Under the pieces are notes generated by a model, which saw only the letters and a list, made by a program, of their open reading frames with translations, was not told where the DNA came from and did not search any database. A program made the position numbers and the translations under genes. Shown piece by piece: positions 18,290 through 27,299 of a stretch of 64,000 nt of DNA. Each line of letters starts with the position of its first letter. The first letter of the stretch is position 1. Origin of the DNA: Nitrosomonas communis (GTDB lineage Bacteria > Pseudomonadota > Gammaproteobacteria > Burkholderiales > Nitrosomonadaceae); assembly GCF_001007935.1 (NCBI RefSeq), contig NZ_CP011451.1, forward strand, positions 1,736,001-1,800,000, in the 5' to 3' direction.

Positions 18290-18733
18290 ATGACCATAAC
18301 CGTTTTTAATGGCACCATGCAAAAATTTGGTGCGCCGGCTACTGTCATCCGTCAGTATACCCATTGGAGCGTGCTACTGCGTCCTGCCCAGCTTACCCTG
18401 GGTGCGCTGGTCCTTGTTGCACATGAGCCAGCCCAGGCATTTTCTGAATTAAGCCCAGCGAGCTTTATCGAATTACACCAAGTGATCGGGCAAATTGAGC
18501 CTGCTCTGAAGAAAGCGTTCAATTACGACAAACTGAACTACTTGATGCTGATGATGGTGGATCCTGATGTTCATTTCCACGTGATCCCACGTTATGCACA
18601 TTCACAGCAATTTACCGGACAAGAATTTATGGATGCAGGCTGGCCGGGTGTCCCTAATTTCAGTCAAATCAATCCCACCGATAGCGTCACCAATCAACTC
18701 ATCATGAAACACATTACTGCTTGTTGGGAATAA
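18290..18733 (+). CDS. HIT family hydrolase/transferase
   Basis: 147 residues. The histidine triad appears as DPDVHFHVIPRY near residue 95; the first His of the usual HxHxH is Asp, while the middle nucleophilic His and third His remain. HIT proteins cleave nucleotidyl-phosphate bonds through a nucleotidyl-His intermediate. Placed directly after a nucleotidyltransferase (4-base gap), it may act on a CDP- or UDP-activated intermediate made by that enzyme; this is an inference. Confidence 0.85.
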   Translation: MTITVFNGTMQKFGAPATVIRQYTHWSVLLRPAQLTLGALVLVAHEPAQAFSELSPASFIELHQVIGQIEPALKKAFNYDKLNYLMLMMVDPDVHFHVIPRYAHSQQFTGQEFMDAGWPGVPNFSQINPTDSVTNQLIMKHITACWE

Positions 18734-18743
18734 ATAAGATAAC

Positions 18744-19784
18744 ATGTCTGATAGAAATACACCGCCTGATTTTCCATTGCGCGAAGCACATGCACTTGTG
18801 CGTGATTTGATGACACCCAATCCATGGATTTACTGGCTGGATTTTCTGGTACACATCACACTCGGCTGGGCTGCGTTTATAACGGCGCTGCATAGCTCAT
18901 TTCTCTCCGTGTGGCAAATTCTTGCTTGTGGTGTGGCGGTATTGGCTTTTTATCGGTCGGCGATCTTTATTCATGAACTGGCCCATCTCAAAAAAGGCAC
19001 ATTTAAAGTATTTCGTTTAGTATGGAATCTGATCTGCGGCATTCCATTGATGATTCCCTCGTTTACTTATGATGGCGTGCATAACGATCATCACAAACGG
19101 GATGTGTACGGTACCAGCAAGGATGGGGAATATCTCCCCTTCGCCATTCAACGGCCTGGTGAAATGGTGCGTTATGTATTGCTGTCATTCATTCTACCGT
19201 TGTTGCTGGTGGTACGTTTCTTACTGTTGACACCCTTATCTTATTTGATCCCGCCATTGCGCAGGCTTGTCTGGGAACGGGCTTCTTCCTTGACGATTAA
19301 CCCCAATTACAAGCGAGCAGCCAATGCGGTACGTAATGATCACGATTGGCGCCTGCAGGAATTTGCCACCTTTGTATTTGCATTGGCAGTCGTTACCGGT
19401 GTGGCTCTCAATGTCCTTTCTTACCTGGTGCTGGTACTGTGGTATGTCATAGCCGTATTGGTTTTTATCCTCAATTCCTTGCGCACATTGGCTGCGCATG
19501 CTTATCGTAATCCTGGCACTCATACCTTGGAGTTGGCCGAGCAGTATCTTGATTCAATCAATGTTCCGGGGAATTTCCTCACAGGGCTGTGGGCGCCGGT
19601 AGGGCTGCGTTACCACGCGACCCATCATCTTTTTATGAGTCTGCCATATCATAATTTGAGCAAGGCACAGCATCGTCTTGTGCATGGATTGAGTGACAAC
19701 ACCCTTTATCTGCAGACTGTGCGCAAAGGATTATGGGATGCATTGACGCGCATCTGGAAAGAAGCGGCTGCCTCATCTCGATAG
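18744..19784 (+). CDS. Membrane fatty acid desaturase/hydroxylase family protein
   Basis: 346 residues. The three histidine boxes are present: HELAH near residue 74, HNDHH near residue 113 and HATHH near residue 293, which bind a di-iron centre. Four or more hydrophobic segments surround them. The family inserts double bonds or hydroxyls into lipid chains in the membrane using O2. The tight operon with nucleotide-handling enzymes suggests a special lipid or lipid-linked product rather than ordinary membrane fatty acids; the substrate is unknown. Confidence 0.88.
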   Translation: MSDRNTPPDFPLREAHALVRDLMTPNPWIYWLDFLVHITLGWAAFITALHSSFLSVWQILACGVAVLAFYRSAIFIHELAHLKKGTFKVFRLVWNLICGIPLMIPSFTYDGVHNDHHKRDVYGTSKDGEYLPFAIQRPGEMVRYVLLSFILPLLLVVRFLLLTPLSYLIPPLRRLVWERASSLTINPNYKRAANAVRNDHDWRLQEFATFVFALAVVTGVALNVLSYLVLVLWYVIAVLVFILNSLRTLAAHAYRNPGTHTLELAEQYLDSINVPGNFLTGLWAPVGLRYHATHHLFMSLPYHNLSKAQHRLVHGLSDNTLYLQTVRKGLWDALTRIWKEAAASSR

Positions 19785-19811
19785 GAAAGAAAGTATCATG
19801 GAACTAGTGCC

Positions 19812-20531
19812 GTGAGTGAAAAACCGGAAATAACCAAGCTCGTCCTGCTGCGGCACGGTAAAAGTATCTGGAATCATGACAGGCATTTTACCGGCTGGAG
19901 TGACGTGACGCTGAACTTGGCAGGAGAAGAGGAAGCCAGGCGAGCAGGGCATTTGCTTCAGGAAGCTGGTTATACTTTTGATCTCTGCTTTACTTCAGAG
20001 CTGAAGCGTGCAACCGATACCCTCAAGATCGTGCTGTCGACCATGGGCTTGGAAGAAATACTCGTTCGGCGAGACTGGCGATTGAACGAACGCCATTATG
20101 GTGCATTGGAAGGGCTGCGGCCGTGGGAAGCGATCAGGCAATTTGGAATCTGGCCGATATTGAGTACTCAGATTTGCTTTGCAGCCACACCACCCTCCCT
20201 CGATCTGGGAGATCCACGTTTTCCAGGTAATCAAGTCAGCTATGCAGGTATTGATAAATCACTTCTGCCTTTGGCAGAAAGTTTAAAGCAGACAGTGGAA
20301 CGTGCCAAGCCTTTCTGGCAACAAACCATTTTGCCAGAGATTCGCCAAGGAAAGCGTGTACTGATCGTCTCACACAAGAATCTGCTCCGTGGCTTAATGA
20401 TGCAACTCGCCAACTTATCGCAAAAGCAAGTGATGAAACTATCCATCGCAACCGCCCAGCCACTGTGTTTTGAGCTGGATAGCAAGCTGAATCTGGTCAG
20501 GTATTATTATGTGCATCAAGAAAAAGGGTGA
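19812..20531 (+). CDS. Histidine phosphatase family protein, phosphoglycerate mutase-like
   Basis: 239 residues. The phosphate-accepting His is in [10 protein letters not shown], followed by [11 protein letters not shown] and the second His in VSHKNLLRG. The general pattern is that of 2,3-bisphosphoglycerate-dependent phosphoglycerate mutase, but shorter and diverged, so it may be a phosphatase in the operon's pathway. The GTG start at 19812 overlaps the stop of a five-codon frame (ATG 19798, stop 19813-19815) that carries the better ribosome-binding site; translation may be coupled through this mini-frame. Confidence 0.8.
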   Translation: MSEKPEITKLVLLRHGKSIWNHDRHFTGWSDVTLNLAGEEEARRAGHLLQEAGYTFDLCFTSELKRATDTLKIVLSTMGLEEILVRRDWRLNERHYGALEGLRPWEAIRQFGIWPILSTQICFAATPPSLDLGDPRFPGNQVSYAGIDKSLLPLAESLKQTVERAKPFWQQTILPEIRQGKRVLIVSHKNLLRGLMMQLANLSQKQVMKLSIATAQPLCFELDSKLNLVRYYYVHQEKG

Positions 20532-20842
20532 ATTTGAATTATCCATTAACCACAAGAATGGGGTTTTTATATACGCTAGCCTAGAAAAAAGATGAGTGCC
20601 CTTTCTGGCTATAGCAACCTACTCCTGCGGTAAAAGGGACGCATCTCGCAAAGGTGCTGCATCAAGATTTGAGAGAAGCATACCATCTTAAAAGTTAGCA
20701 CATGTCTTAAAACCGCCAAAAGCTGGCAATCAAGATGGGCTCAGGATAGAATCATAACCGTTAAAGTAGGTAATTCAGTGATGTTTGGGCCCCTACTATA
20801 TAGGTCTTCTTTTTTACTTTTTTAAACCTAGGTCTATTCTTT
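20532..20842. other. Intergenic region upstream of ketosynthase gene
   Basis: About 310 bases between the phosphatase and ketosynthase genes on the same strand. I see no gene, repeat or clear terminator. It probably holds the promoter of the ketosynthase-ACP pair. Confidence 0.45.
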
Positions 20843-22060
20843 ATGCGTATCGTAGTGACAGGGATGGGAGTTGTTTCGCCGATCGGAATTGGGGTTGATC
20901 AATTCTGGGAGGCAGCCATTAAGGGCGTGAGTGGAATTCGTCGTATTCAAAGTTTTGATGCCTCCAGACAACGTTCCCAGATTGCAGGCGAAGTCATCGG
21001 ATTTGATCCTGCCTCTTTTTTGTCAGCTAAGCAGGTGGAACAAACTGACCGATTTACTCAACTAGCGTTATTGGCTGCTAGTTTGGCGTGGGAAGATGCC
21101 GGTAGCCTTGATGGTTATGCGCCAGAGCGTCTGGCTGTGAGTTTGGGGTCCGGAATGGGTGGGTTTGCAACATTTGAATCCTCTGCTACACGCAAGCTGC
21201 AGAATAAGTCTGTACCTCCTTTTACTGTGCCCCGTATCATGGCCAATTCTGCTGCCGCCTGGATTGCTACCAAATATGGATTGAAAGGCGTTAATCTGAC
21301 CACGAGTACGGCTTGTTCTTCGGGCGGAAACGCAATCGGTATGGGACTTGATCTTTTGCGTATCGGAAAAGCAGATGTAGTCATTGCAGGGGGGGCGGAA
21401 GCTTGTGTCTTGCCGCTGACCATGGCGGGTTTTGAAGCCTTGTTCGCGTTATCTACTCACTTTAATAATAATCCGGAACAGGCTTCCAGACCTTTCGCTA
21501 AAGATCGCGATGGATTTGTGATGGGAGAAGGGGCAGGTATACTCATCCTGGAGAAAGAAGAAGCAGCCGTGAGGCGTGGAGCCAAAATATACGCTTACTT
21601 GGCAGGCTATGGCTGCACCTGCGATGCCACTCATATCGTTGCACCCGAAATGGAAGGGCAGGTATCCGCCATGAAAGCCGCTATTCAGGATGCCGGCATA
21701 CCACCAGAGAGAGTAGACTATATCAACGCTCACGCGACGTCTACCCCGCTCGGGGACATTGTTGAAACCAAAGCCATCAAAGAACTTTTGGGAGAACGTG
21801 CGCGAGAGATTGCGATTAGTGCTACCAAATCGCTCATTGGTCATACGATTGGTGCATCGGCTGCGATTGGTAGCATTGCTACCGTGATGACATTGCATAC
21901 CGGTACGATTCACCCCACTATTAATCTCGCTGAGGCTGATCCTGAGTGTGATCTTAAGTATACCCCGAATCAAGCAACCCAACAGAAAGTCCAAACCGGT
22001 ATGTGTAACGCATTCGGCTTTGGCGGCAACAACGTCAGCATTATCTTTTCAACCCTTTAA
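20843..22060 (+). CDS. Beta-ketoacyl-ACP synthase, FabF type
   Basis: 405 residues, slightly shorter than FabF (about 412). It condenses malonyl-ACP with an acyl chain. The catalytic triad is intact: Cys in TSTACSSGGNA near residue 162, His in NAHATSTPLGD and His in SLIGHTIGASAA. The typical start RIVVTGMGVVSPIG is present. The gene is followed 23 bases later by its own ACP gene, and no other fatty acid synthase gene is nearby, so this is likely a dedicated condensing enzyme for a specialised acyl chain. Confidence 0.9.
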   Translation: MRIVVTGMGVVSPIGIGVDQFWEAAIKGVSGIRRIQSFDASRQRSQIAGEVIGFDPASFLSAKQVEQTDRFTQLALLAASLAWEDAGSLDGYAPERLAVSLGSGMGGFATFESSATRKLQNKSVPPFTVPRIMANSAAAWIATKYGLKGVNLTTSTACSSGGNAIGMGLDLLRIGKADVVIAGGAEACVLPLTMAGFEALFALSTHFNNNPEQASRPFAKDRDGFVMGEGAGILILEKEEAAVRRGAKIYAYLAGYGCTCDATHIVAPEMEGQVSAMKAAIQDAGIPPERVDYINAHATSTPLGDIVETKAIKELLGERAREIAISATKSLIGHTIGASAAIGSIATVMTLHTGTIHPTINLAEADPECDLKYTPNQATQQKVQTGMCNAFGFGGNNVSIIFSTL

Positions 22061-22083
22061 ACACTACAGGCGTAATTTCAGAT

Positions 22084-22338
22084 ATGGATAAAACAGATAT
22101 TGAACAGAAAGTAATACAGTTTATCGCATCAAAAGTTGAAAATGTGGATGTTTCCAAAATAACGACTGCTTCACAATTTGGGGAGCTGGGGCTCGATTCT
22201 ATGGATACTGTCCAGTTGTTATTTGATGCAGAAGAAGAATTTGGCGTTTCTTTTGATAGTGACGAAGTCAAAAATTTTCGCAGTGTCGGAGATATTGTCA
22301 ACTATATCGATCATCCTCCTCCTTCTGTATCTGCATAA
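22084..22338 (+). CDS. Acyl carrier protein
   Basis: 84 residues. The phosphopantetheine attachment Ser is in LGLDSMDTVQLLF near residue 39. Acidic helices (FDAEEEFGVSFDSDEV) are typical. It carries acyl intermediates for the adjacent ketosynthase. It differs from the usual FabD-G linked AcpP in sequence context and is probably dedicated. Its end converges on glgC with only 12 bases between the stops. Confidence 0.9.
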   Translation: MDKTDIEQKVIQFIASKVENVDVSKITTASQFGELGLDSMDTVQLLFDAEEEFGVSFDSDEVKNFRSVGDIVNYIDHPPPSVSA

Positions 22339-22350
22339 GAATGCATAGAG

Positions 22351-23619
22351 TCATTCAGCATAGCCGGGTCCTTTACCGCGTGAGTCGCGCGCAAAGAAAT
22401 TGATCTTGCCCATGGGTAATACCACGATGCCGCCGGGTGAAACCACATACTTCTTGTTATCCGCTTCCCGATCATAGCCAAGTTGTGTGTTGGGTTCGAT
22501 GGTGTTATGCCGGTCAATAATGACGTTCCGCAGGCGGGCATTACGTCCTATTCGCACATAATCCATAATGATGCAATCCTCCAGTTCGGCACCTTCTTCT
22601 ATTACGGTTTCACGGCGCACGATACAATTTTGGATACGCGTGTTTTTGTGGATGACGCAGGCTGCACCAAACAAGCTATTCTTGATTTCACCGCCCAGGA
22701 TTTTTGCTACCGGGCCCTGATAATTACTGGAAAAGATAGGCCATTGTGGATTAAATGCGTCGAAACGGGGAGCCTCTCCCAATACATCCTTATGTGCGCC
22801 CAAATAAGCATCAATCGTTCCCACATCACGCCAATAGCCCACTTCTTCGTAAGACTTGATACCGGGTATTACATTGGTGGAAAAGTCATAAGCATATAAG
22901 CGCTGACTGGCCATTAAGCGTGGTAACACATGGCGTCCGAAATCGGTCTCGCCAAGCCGGTGGGCTTCGCGTAACGCTTCTATCAACACTTCGGTATTGA
23001 ATAAATAGTTTCCCATAGAAGCATAGGCTCGGCCGGGATCAGAGGGCATAGGTTTGGGTGCTAAGGGTTTTTCTTGAAACTCGCAAATTCTTCCCTCCGT
23101 GTCAGTGCCAATAACACCAAAGCTCGATGCCTGTTCTATAGGGATCGGTAAGGCTGCAACTGTCACATCAGCCTGATGCTCTCGATGGAACCACACCATT
23201 TGGTTGATATCCATCCGATAGATATGATCAGCGCCAAACACAGCGACAATATCGGGTTGATGTAATTCGATGAGCCTGAGTCCCTGATAAACAGCGTCCG
23301 CGGTACCTTTAAATTGCAGGGTTTCCTTGTGCATTTCAGGGGGCACCACTGTAACAAACTGGCTGGGCAGTAAGGGCGATATGACCCAAGCTTTTCGAAT
23401 GTGTTCAATGAGCTCTTGTGATTTATACTGCACTAATAGGTATACAGAATTTATTCCAGAATTGATCAGGTTGCTTAAAACAAAATCTACAATTCGATAT
23501 CGTGCACCAAAGGGAACAGCAGGTTTACAACGCTCTGCAGATAATGGATTTAAACGCTTACCTTCTCCTCCTGCTAGCACAAATGCGATAATTTTTTCCA
23601 GCTGTCTTCTATCTCTCAT
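22351..23619 (-). CDS. glgC: Glucose-1-phosphate adenylyltransferase
   Basis: 422 residues, full length. It makes ADP-glucose from ATP and glucose-1-phosphate for glycogen synthesis. Landmarks are AFVLAGGEGKRLNPLS at the N-terminus, KPAVPFGARYRIVDF, the substrate loop VFGADHIYRMD, and a left-handed beta-helix C-terminus. AAGGAG lies before the ATG. No glgA, glgB or glgP is in the window. The enzyme is normally allosterically controlled; nothing here shows transcriptional control. Confidence 0.95.
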   Translation of the reverse strand: MRDRRQLEKIIAFVLAGGEGKRLNPLSAERCKPAVPFGARYRIVDFVLSNLINSGINSVYLLVQYKSQELIEHIRKAWVISPLLPSQFVTVVPPEMHKETLQFKGTADAVYQGLRLIELHQPDIVAVFGADHIYRMDINQMVWFHREHQADVTVAALPIPIEQASSFGVIGTDTEGRICEFQEKPLAPKPMPSDPGRAYASMGNYLFNTEVLIEALREAHRLGETDFGRHVLPRLMASQRLYAYDFSTNVIPGIKSYEEVGYWRDVGTIDAYLGAHKDVLGEAPRFDAFNPQWPIFSSNYQGPVAKILGGEIKNSLFGAACVIHKNTRIQNCIVRRETVIEEGAELEDCIIMDYVRIGRNARLRNVIIDRHNTIEPNTQLGYDREADNKKYVVSPGGIVVLPMGKINFFARDSRGKGPGYAE

Positions 23620-23909
23620 TATTACTCCTTGTGATGACGTTTTTTTGAGCTGATTACCATATTAAAATATTAGCCTATATGAGTACTCAAGCGCACTTTA
23701 ATTTGATAGGGATCAAGAGAGACATCCTGGATAAATTCTGCCAGACCACTATGGTTCAGGAGCTTTTAGCAGGTTATTGAAAAACGTATTCGAGGCAGTT
23801 GGTGATAGGTAAAAACAGGCGAAGCAGAATTTATCCCTGATAAATGAGCATGTTGTGCCTATTTTTAACACCGCAGCAGCCAAGCAGATAGTTTTTCAAC
23901 AACTCACTA

Positions 23910-24017
23910 ATTCCATTTCCCAATCAAACATGACGCGAAAGCGAGCCGCAGACAGTACCCATCATACGGCAAGGTGAAGCTGCGACAAAGTAGTCGGTTT
24001 TGATTTAGCAAGGGCAT
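23910..24017. repeat. MITE-like repeat, copy 6 (reverse orientation)
   Basis: The family core read on the minus strand (TGACGCGAAAGCGAGCCGCAG...), left end ATTCCATTT intact and right end degenerate with a small insertion. Confidence 0.82.
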
Positions 24018-24054
24018 AAGCAGGCTCATCATTTGATTTGAATCCAAATTGACC

Positions 24055-24085
24055 GCATTGAGTGTCTGGCGCATTGAGTGTCTGG
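24055..24085. repeat. Two-copy tandem repeat, 16-bp unit
   Basis: GCATTGAGTGTCTGG occurs at 24055-24069 and 24071-24085, separated by one C, about 90 bases upstream of the mannosidase start. Possibly a slipped duplication. Confidence 0.8.
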
Positions 24086-24176
24086 TCGAGTTCATGGAAA
24101 AATTGCTTGCCGATAACTATTTCTCCCGCCATCATAGAAGAAGCACAAAGTCTGGCCGAAGAAAGTGGAGGTTGTA

Positions 24177-27053
24177 ATGAAAATGATTCATGTCATCTCC
24201 CATGCTCACTGGGACCGCGAATGGTATCGCACTTTTCAGCAGTTCCGTCTCAGGCTCGTTCATCTTGTGGACGGCTTGCTCGACCTGCTCGCTAAGGATG
24301 ACAATTACAAACACTTTATGCTGGATGGTCAGACAATCGTGCTGGATGACTACCTGCTCATGCGGCCAGAGGCAGAAGCAATTCTCAAAAAGAACATCCG
24401 CAAAGAGCGTATTTTGATTGGTCCCTGGCACATCCTGCCGGATATGTTTCTCATAAGTCCCGAAGCGCATATTCGTAATTTGCTGGCAGGTGCACGGGAT
24501 GCGCGCAAGTTTGGTCAGAAAATGAGGATCGGTTATCTGCCCGATTCCTTTGGGCATATCGGACAAATGCCTCAGATTCTGCGTGGATTTGGTATTGACA
24601 ATGCCTGTGTTTGGCGGGGATTGGATGATCAGCCTGCCGAGTTCTGGTGGCAAGCCCCGGATGGCTCGCGTGTGCTGATGATGTATCTACGCGACTCTTA
24701 CAGCAATGGTGCCGGTCTTAACGCCGATAACCCCGCACAATTCACTGAACAAATCAAACAAGCCGCAGATTCACTTGCGCCACATTCTGTTTTGTCTCAT
24801 TTGCTGGTGATGTATGGTACGGATCATATGGAACCACCGGCCGGAACAAGCAAAGCCATTCAAGCCGCGAATGAGCATCTCAACGCATACTGCGCCATCC
24901 ACTCAACCTTGCCAGCCTATCTCAAAGAAATTCAAACGGAAATCGCAGAGCAGAAATTACAACTTCCTGTGGTTACCGGTGAATTACGTTCCTGTAAACG
25001 TTCACCTTTATTGCCCGGTGTGTTATCTGCACGCATGTGGATCAAGCAGCGCAATCATACCTGCGAGAATTTACTGGAGAAATGGGCCGAGCCATTGAGT
25101 GTGTTTGCTTCACTCATGAAGTTAGTCAACAAGCCTGCGCCTCTGGTTCGTCAAGCCTGGCAACTGCTGATGGAGTGCCATCCGCACGATTCGATTTGCG
25201 GCTGCTCCATTGACCAGGTGCATGAAGAGATGAAATCACGCTTTGATCAGGTGGAACAAATTGGTGAAGAGATCACCAAACAAAATATCGACGCGCTGGC
25301 ATCCGTAATCAACACAGAGCAGGAGTCCTCATCACCTGGCCCGAAGCTGTCAGCTATCATTGCCTTTAATCCGCTTTCTTTTCCCCGTACCGACGTGGTA
25401 AGTGCGAGCATGGTGTTGCCAGCCAACATTTCCGATTTCGAGATTGTGGATGAAGCGGGCAATCGCGTACCGCATCAGTCTGCCAGTGGAAAGGTAACCG
25501 ATTTGATCAATGTGCGGGTGCCGCGTGAAAAGCTTGGCAGCCTGCTTGGGCTGGCGCATGAAGGACGCATTAGTAACCTGGCCGTACAGGCGGTTCACTT
25601 CGAGCGTGAGGGTGCCACCATGCGTATCGAAGCCATTTTTGCCGAGAATAAGCCTCCCCAAGTGGAGGTATGGAATAAGGGTGTGACGGCACTTCGGGAA
25701 TTCATCCATGATACCAGCATAGAAGCCTTCCACATCCATGCCCGCTCGCCGCAATCAACTGATATTACCTTCGTAGTAAATGACGTGCCTGCTTTAGGAT
25801 GGAAGACTTTCTATCTGTGCGCCAAGCAAAATAACCTGCCTGAAATCGAGGTGTCACCCGCCATGCGTTCGCTCGCGCCGCTGGTTTCTTTGCCATTGGT
25901 GCAAAAACTTATAGCACGCCTCTCCCGTCGCACATGCCGCCCACCTTATGTGATCGAAAATACCCACTTCGTGGTTGAATTAGAATTAAGTGACCGAACG
26001 TTGACGGTTACTGACAAGACCACAGCAAAGAAATATCGCGGTTTGCATCGTTTTGTAGATAGCGGTGACTGTGGCGACGAATATAATTTCTCCCCACCTT
26101 CGCTCGACAGCACACAGGACCTCCCGGCCTTGTGTGAGGTAAACATCGTGCGCGGTGCTGTCCAGCAGGTTATCACTGTTTCGCTTGAAATGAATATTCC
26201 TGCCCGTTTAAATGCAGACAGGAAATCACGGTCAAGTGAAAGGGTGAAACTCCCCATCACCACTACTATTACATTGATCAACGGCGTCCCGCGTGTGGAT
26301 ATTCACACACGCGTCAATAATGCCGCCAAAGACCACCGCCTGCGGGTACATTTTCCCTTCTCGACAGAAATTGAGTTTGCTCAATTTGATGGTCACTTTG
26401 AAATCGTCAAACGAAAAATAGGTATTCCTTTGCATGATGCAGCATGGGTAGAGGAGCCGCGCCCCGAAGCACCCCAACGTGCGTTTACTTCAGCGGTTGA
26501 CATGAGTATCGCCAACCGCGGCTTGCCCGAAGTGGAAGTAACCTCGCGCCATGAAATTGCCCTTACTCTTCTGCGCTGTGTCGGTTGGCTCTCACGTGAT
26601 GATTTTTCTACCCGTACTGGGCACGCAGGTCCTTTTCTAGAAACACCGAAAGCGCAAATGCAGGGTGAATGGGAGTTTGATTATTCGATCATCTTGAATC
26701 AGAGTAATTTTCAGCAGGCATGGAGTTTTGATGTACCCTTACGCGTAGTTTCGACTGATCTACACCGCGGCATGCTTGCTGGCACCGGCTCCTTTGTGAC
26801 TGTCGACCATCCTTCTTTATTAGTGAGTGCCGTGAAAGAGACAGATGACGGTCGCGGCTGGCTTGTGCGTGGCTATAATATTGGTGACGAAGAGATTGAA
26901 GTTACCATTACGCCTTGGCGTAAATTCGGCAAATCTGCGCGATTGAATATGGCAGAGCAAACAATCAGCCTTCTCGAGATTGGGCGAAATGGAGAAATAA
27001 CCGTCAGCGTGCACTCTCATGAAGTGGCTTCGGTCCTGTTTGAGGAGGGGTAG
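24177..27053 (+). CDS. Glycoside hydrolase family 38 alpha-mannosidase
   Basis: About 958 residues. The N-terminal catalytic domain has the zinc-binding HAHWDREWYRTFQQ and the nucleophile Asp in GYLPDSFGHIGQMPQIL near residue 120; HPHDSICGCSIDQVH near residue 340 is also typical. Beta-rich C-terminal domains follow. GH38 enzymes cleave alpha-mannosides; bacterial members include mannosylglycerate hydrolase. No signal peptide is visible, so it is cytoplasmic. ATG 24177 is chosen over GTG 24165 because GGAGG lies 5 bases before it. Its place next to glgC and ugd suggests carbohydrate turnover. Confidence 0.92.
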   Translation: MKMIHVISHAHWDREWYRTFQQFRLRLVHLVDGLLDLLAKDDNYKHFMLDGQTIVLDDYLLMRPEAEAILKKNIRKERILIGPWHILPDMFLISPEAHIRNLLAGARDARKFGQKMRIGYLPDSFGHIGQMPQILRGFGIDNACVWRGLDDQPAEFWWQAPDGSRVLMMYLRDSYSNGAGLNADNPAQFTEQIKQAADSLAPHSVLSHLLVMYGTDHMEPPAGTSKAIQAANEHLNAYCAIHSTLPAYLKEIQTEIAEQKLQLPVVTGELRSCKRSPLLPGVLSARMWIKQRNHTCENLLEKWAEPLSVFASLMKLVNKPAPLVRQAWQLLMECHPHDSICGCSIDQVHEEMKSRFDQVEQIGEEITKQNIDALASVINTEQESSSPGPKLSAIIAFNPLSFPRTDVVSASMVLPANISDFEIVDEAGNRVPHQSASGKVTDLINVRVPREKLGSLLGLAHEGRISNLAVQAVHFEREGATMRIEAIFAENKPPQVEVWNKGVTALREFIHDTSIEAFHIHARSPQSTDITFVVNDVPALGWKTFYLCAKQNNLPEIEVSPAMRSLAPLVSLPLVQKLIARLSRRTCRPPYVIENTHFVVELELSDRTLTVTDKTTAKKYRGLHRFVDSGDCGDEYNFSPPSLDSTQDLPALCEVNIVRGAVQQVITVSLEMNIPARLNADRKSRSSERVKLPITTTITLINGVPRVDIHTRVNNAAKDHRLRVHFPFSTEIEFAQFDGHFEIVKRKIGIPLHDAAWVEEPRPEAPQRAFTSAVDMSIANRGLPEVEVTSRHEIALTLLRCVGWLSRDDFSTRTGHAGPFLETPKAQMQGEWEFDYSIILNQSNFQQAWSFDVPLRVVSTDLHRGMLAGTGSFVTVDHPSLLVSAVKETDDGRGWLVRGYNIGDEEIEVTITPWRKFGKSARLNMAEQTISLLEIGRNGEITVSVHSHEVASVLFEEG

Positions 27054-27137
27054 GCTGGGCTGATCAATCAATAGGAAGTTTGACGAGCCAGTCAGCTTTG
27101 CGTATATTTTCCTTATACTGAGCTGGGCACATGGCTG

Positions 27138-27240
27138 ATTCCATTGTCCAATCAAAACTGAGTTTGTCGGCTTCCTCTTGCCGTAGGATTGATACTGTCT
27201 GCGGCTCGCCTTCACGTCAGTTTTGATTGGGAAATGGAAT
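27138..27240. repeat. MITE-like repeat, copy 7, with TGA target duplication
   Basis: Full 101-bp core between TGA at 27136-27138 and TGA at 27240-27242. It separates the mannosidase from the ugd gene. Confidence 0.92.
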
Positions 27241-27299
27241 GAGGTCGGGTTTCATGCCGAGCGGCCACTTCGGAAGTGAGCTCTTAAAAAGGAAAACGC

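Larger units (their letters stand above)
23620..24176. other. Intergenic region with repeat copy and 16-bp tandem duplication
   Basis: About 560 bases between divergent glgC and the mannosidase gene. Contains repeat copy 6 (23910-24017) and two tandem copies of GCATTGAGTGTCTGG (24055-24069 and 24071-24085). A 27-codon frame (24094-24177) overlaps the mannosidase start in a TAATG arrangement but is not recognisable. Confidence 0.5.

Noticed and set aside
21449..21994. 181-codon minus-strand frame
   Set aside because: Lies entirely antisense inside the well-supported ketosynthase gene.
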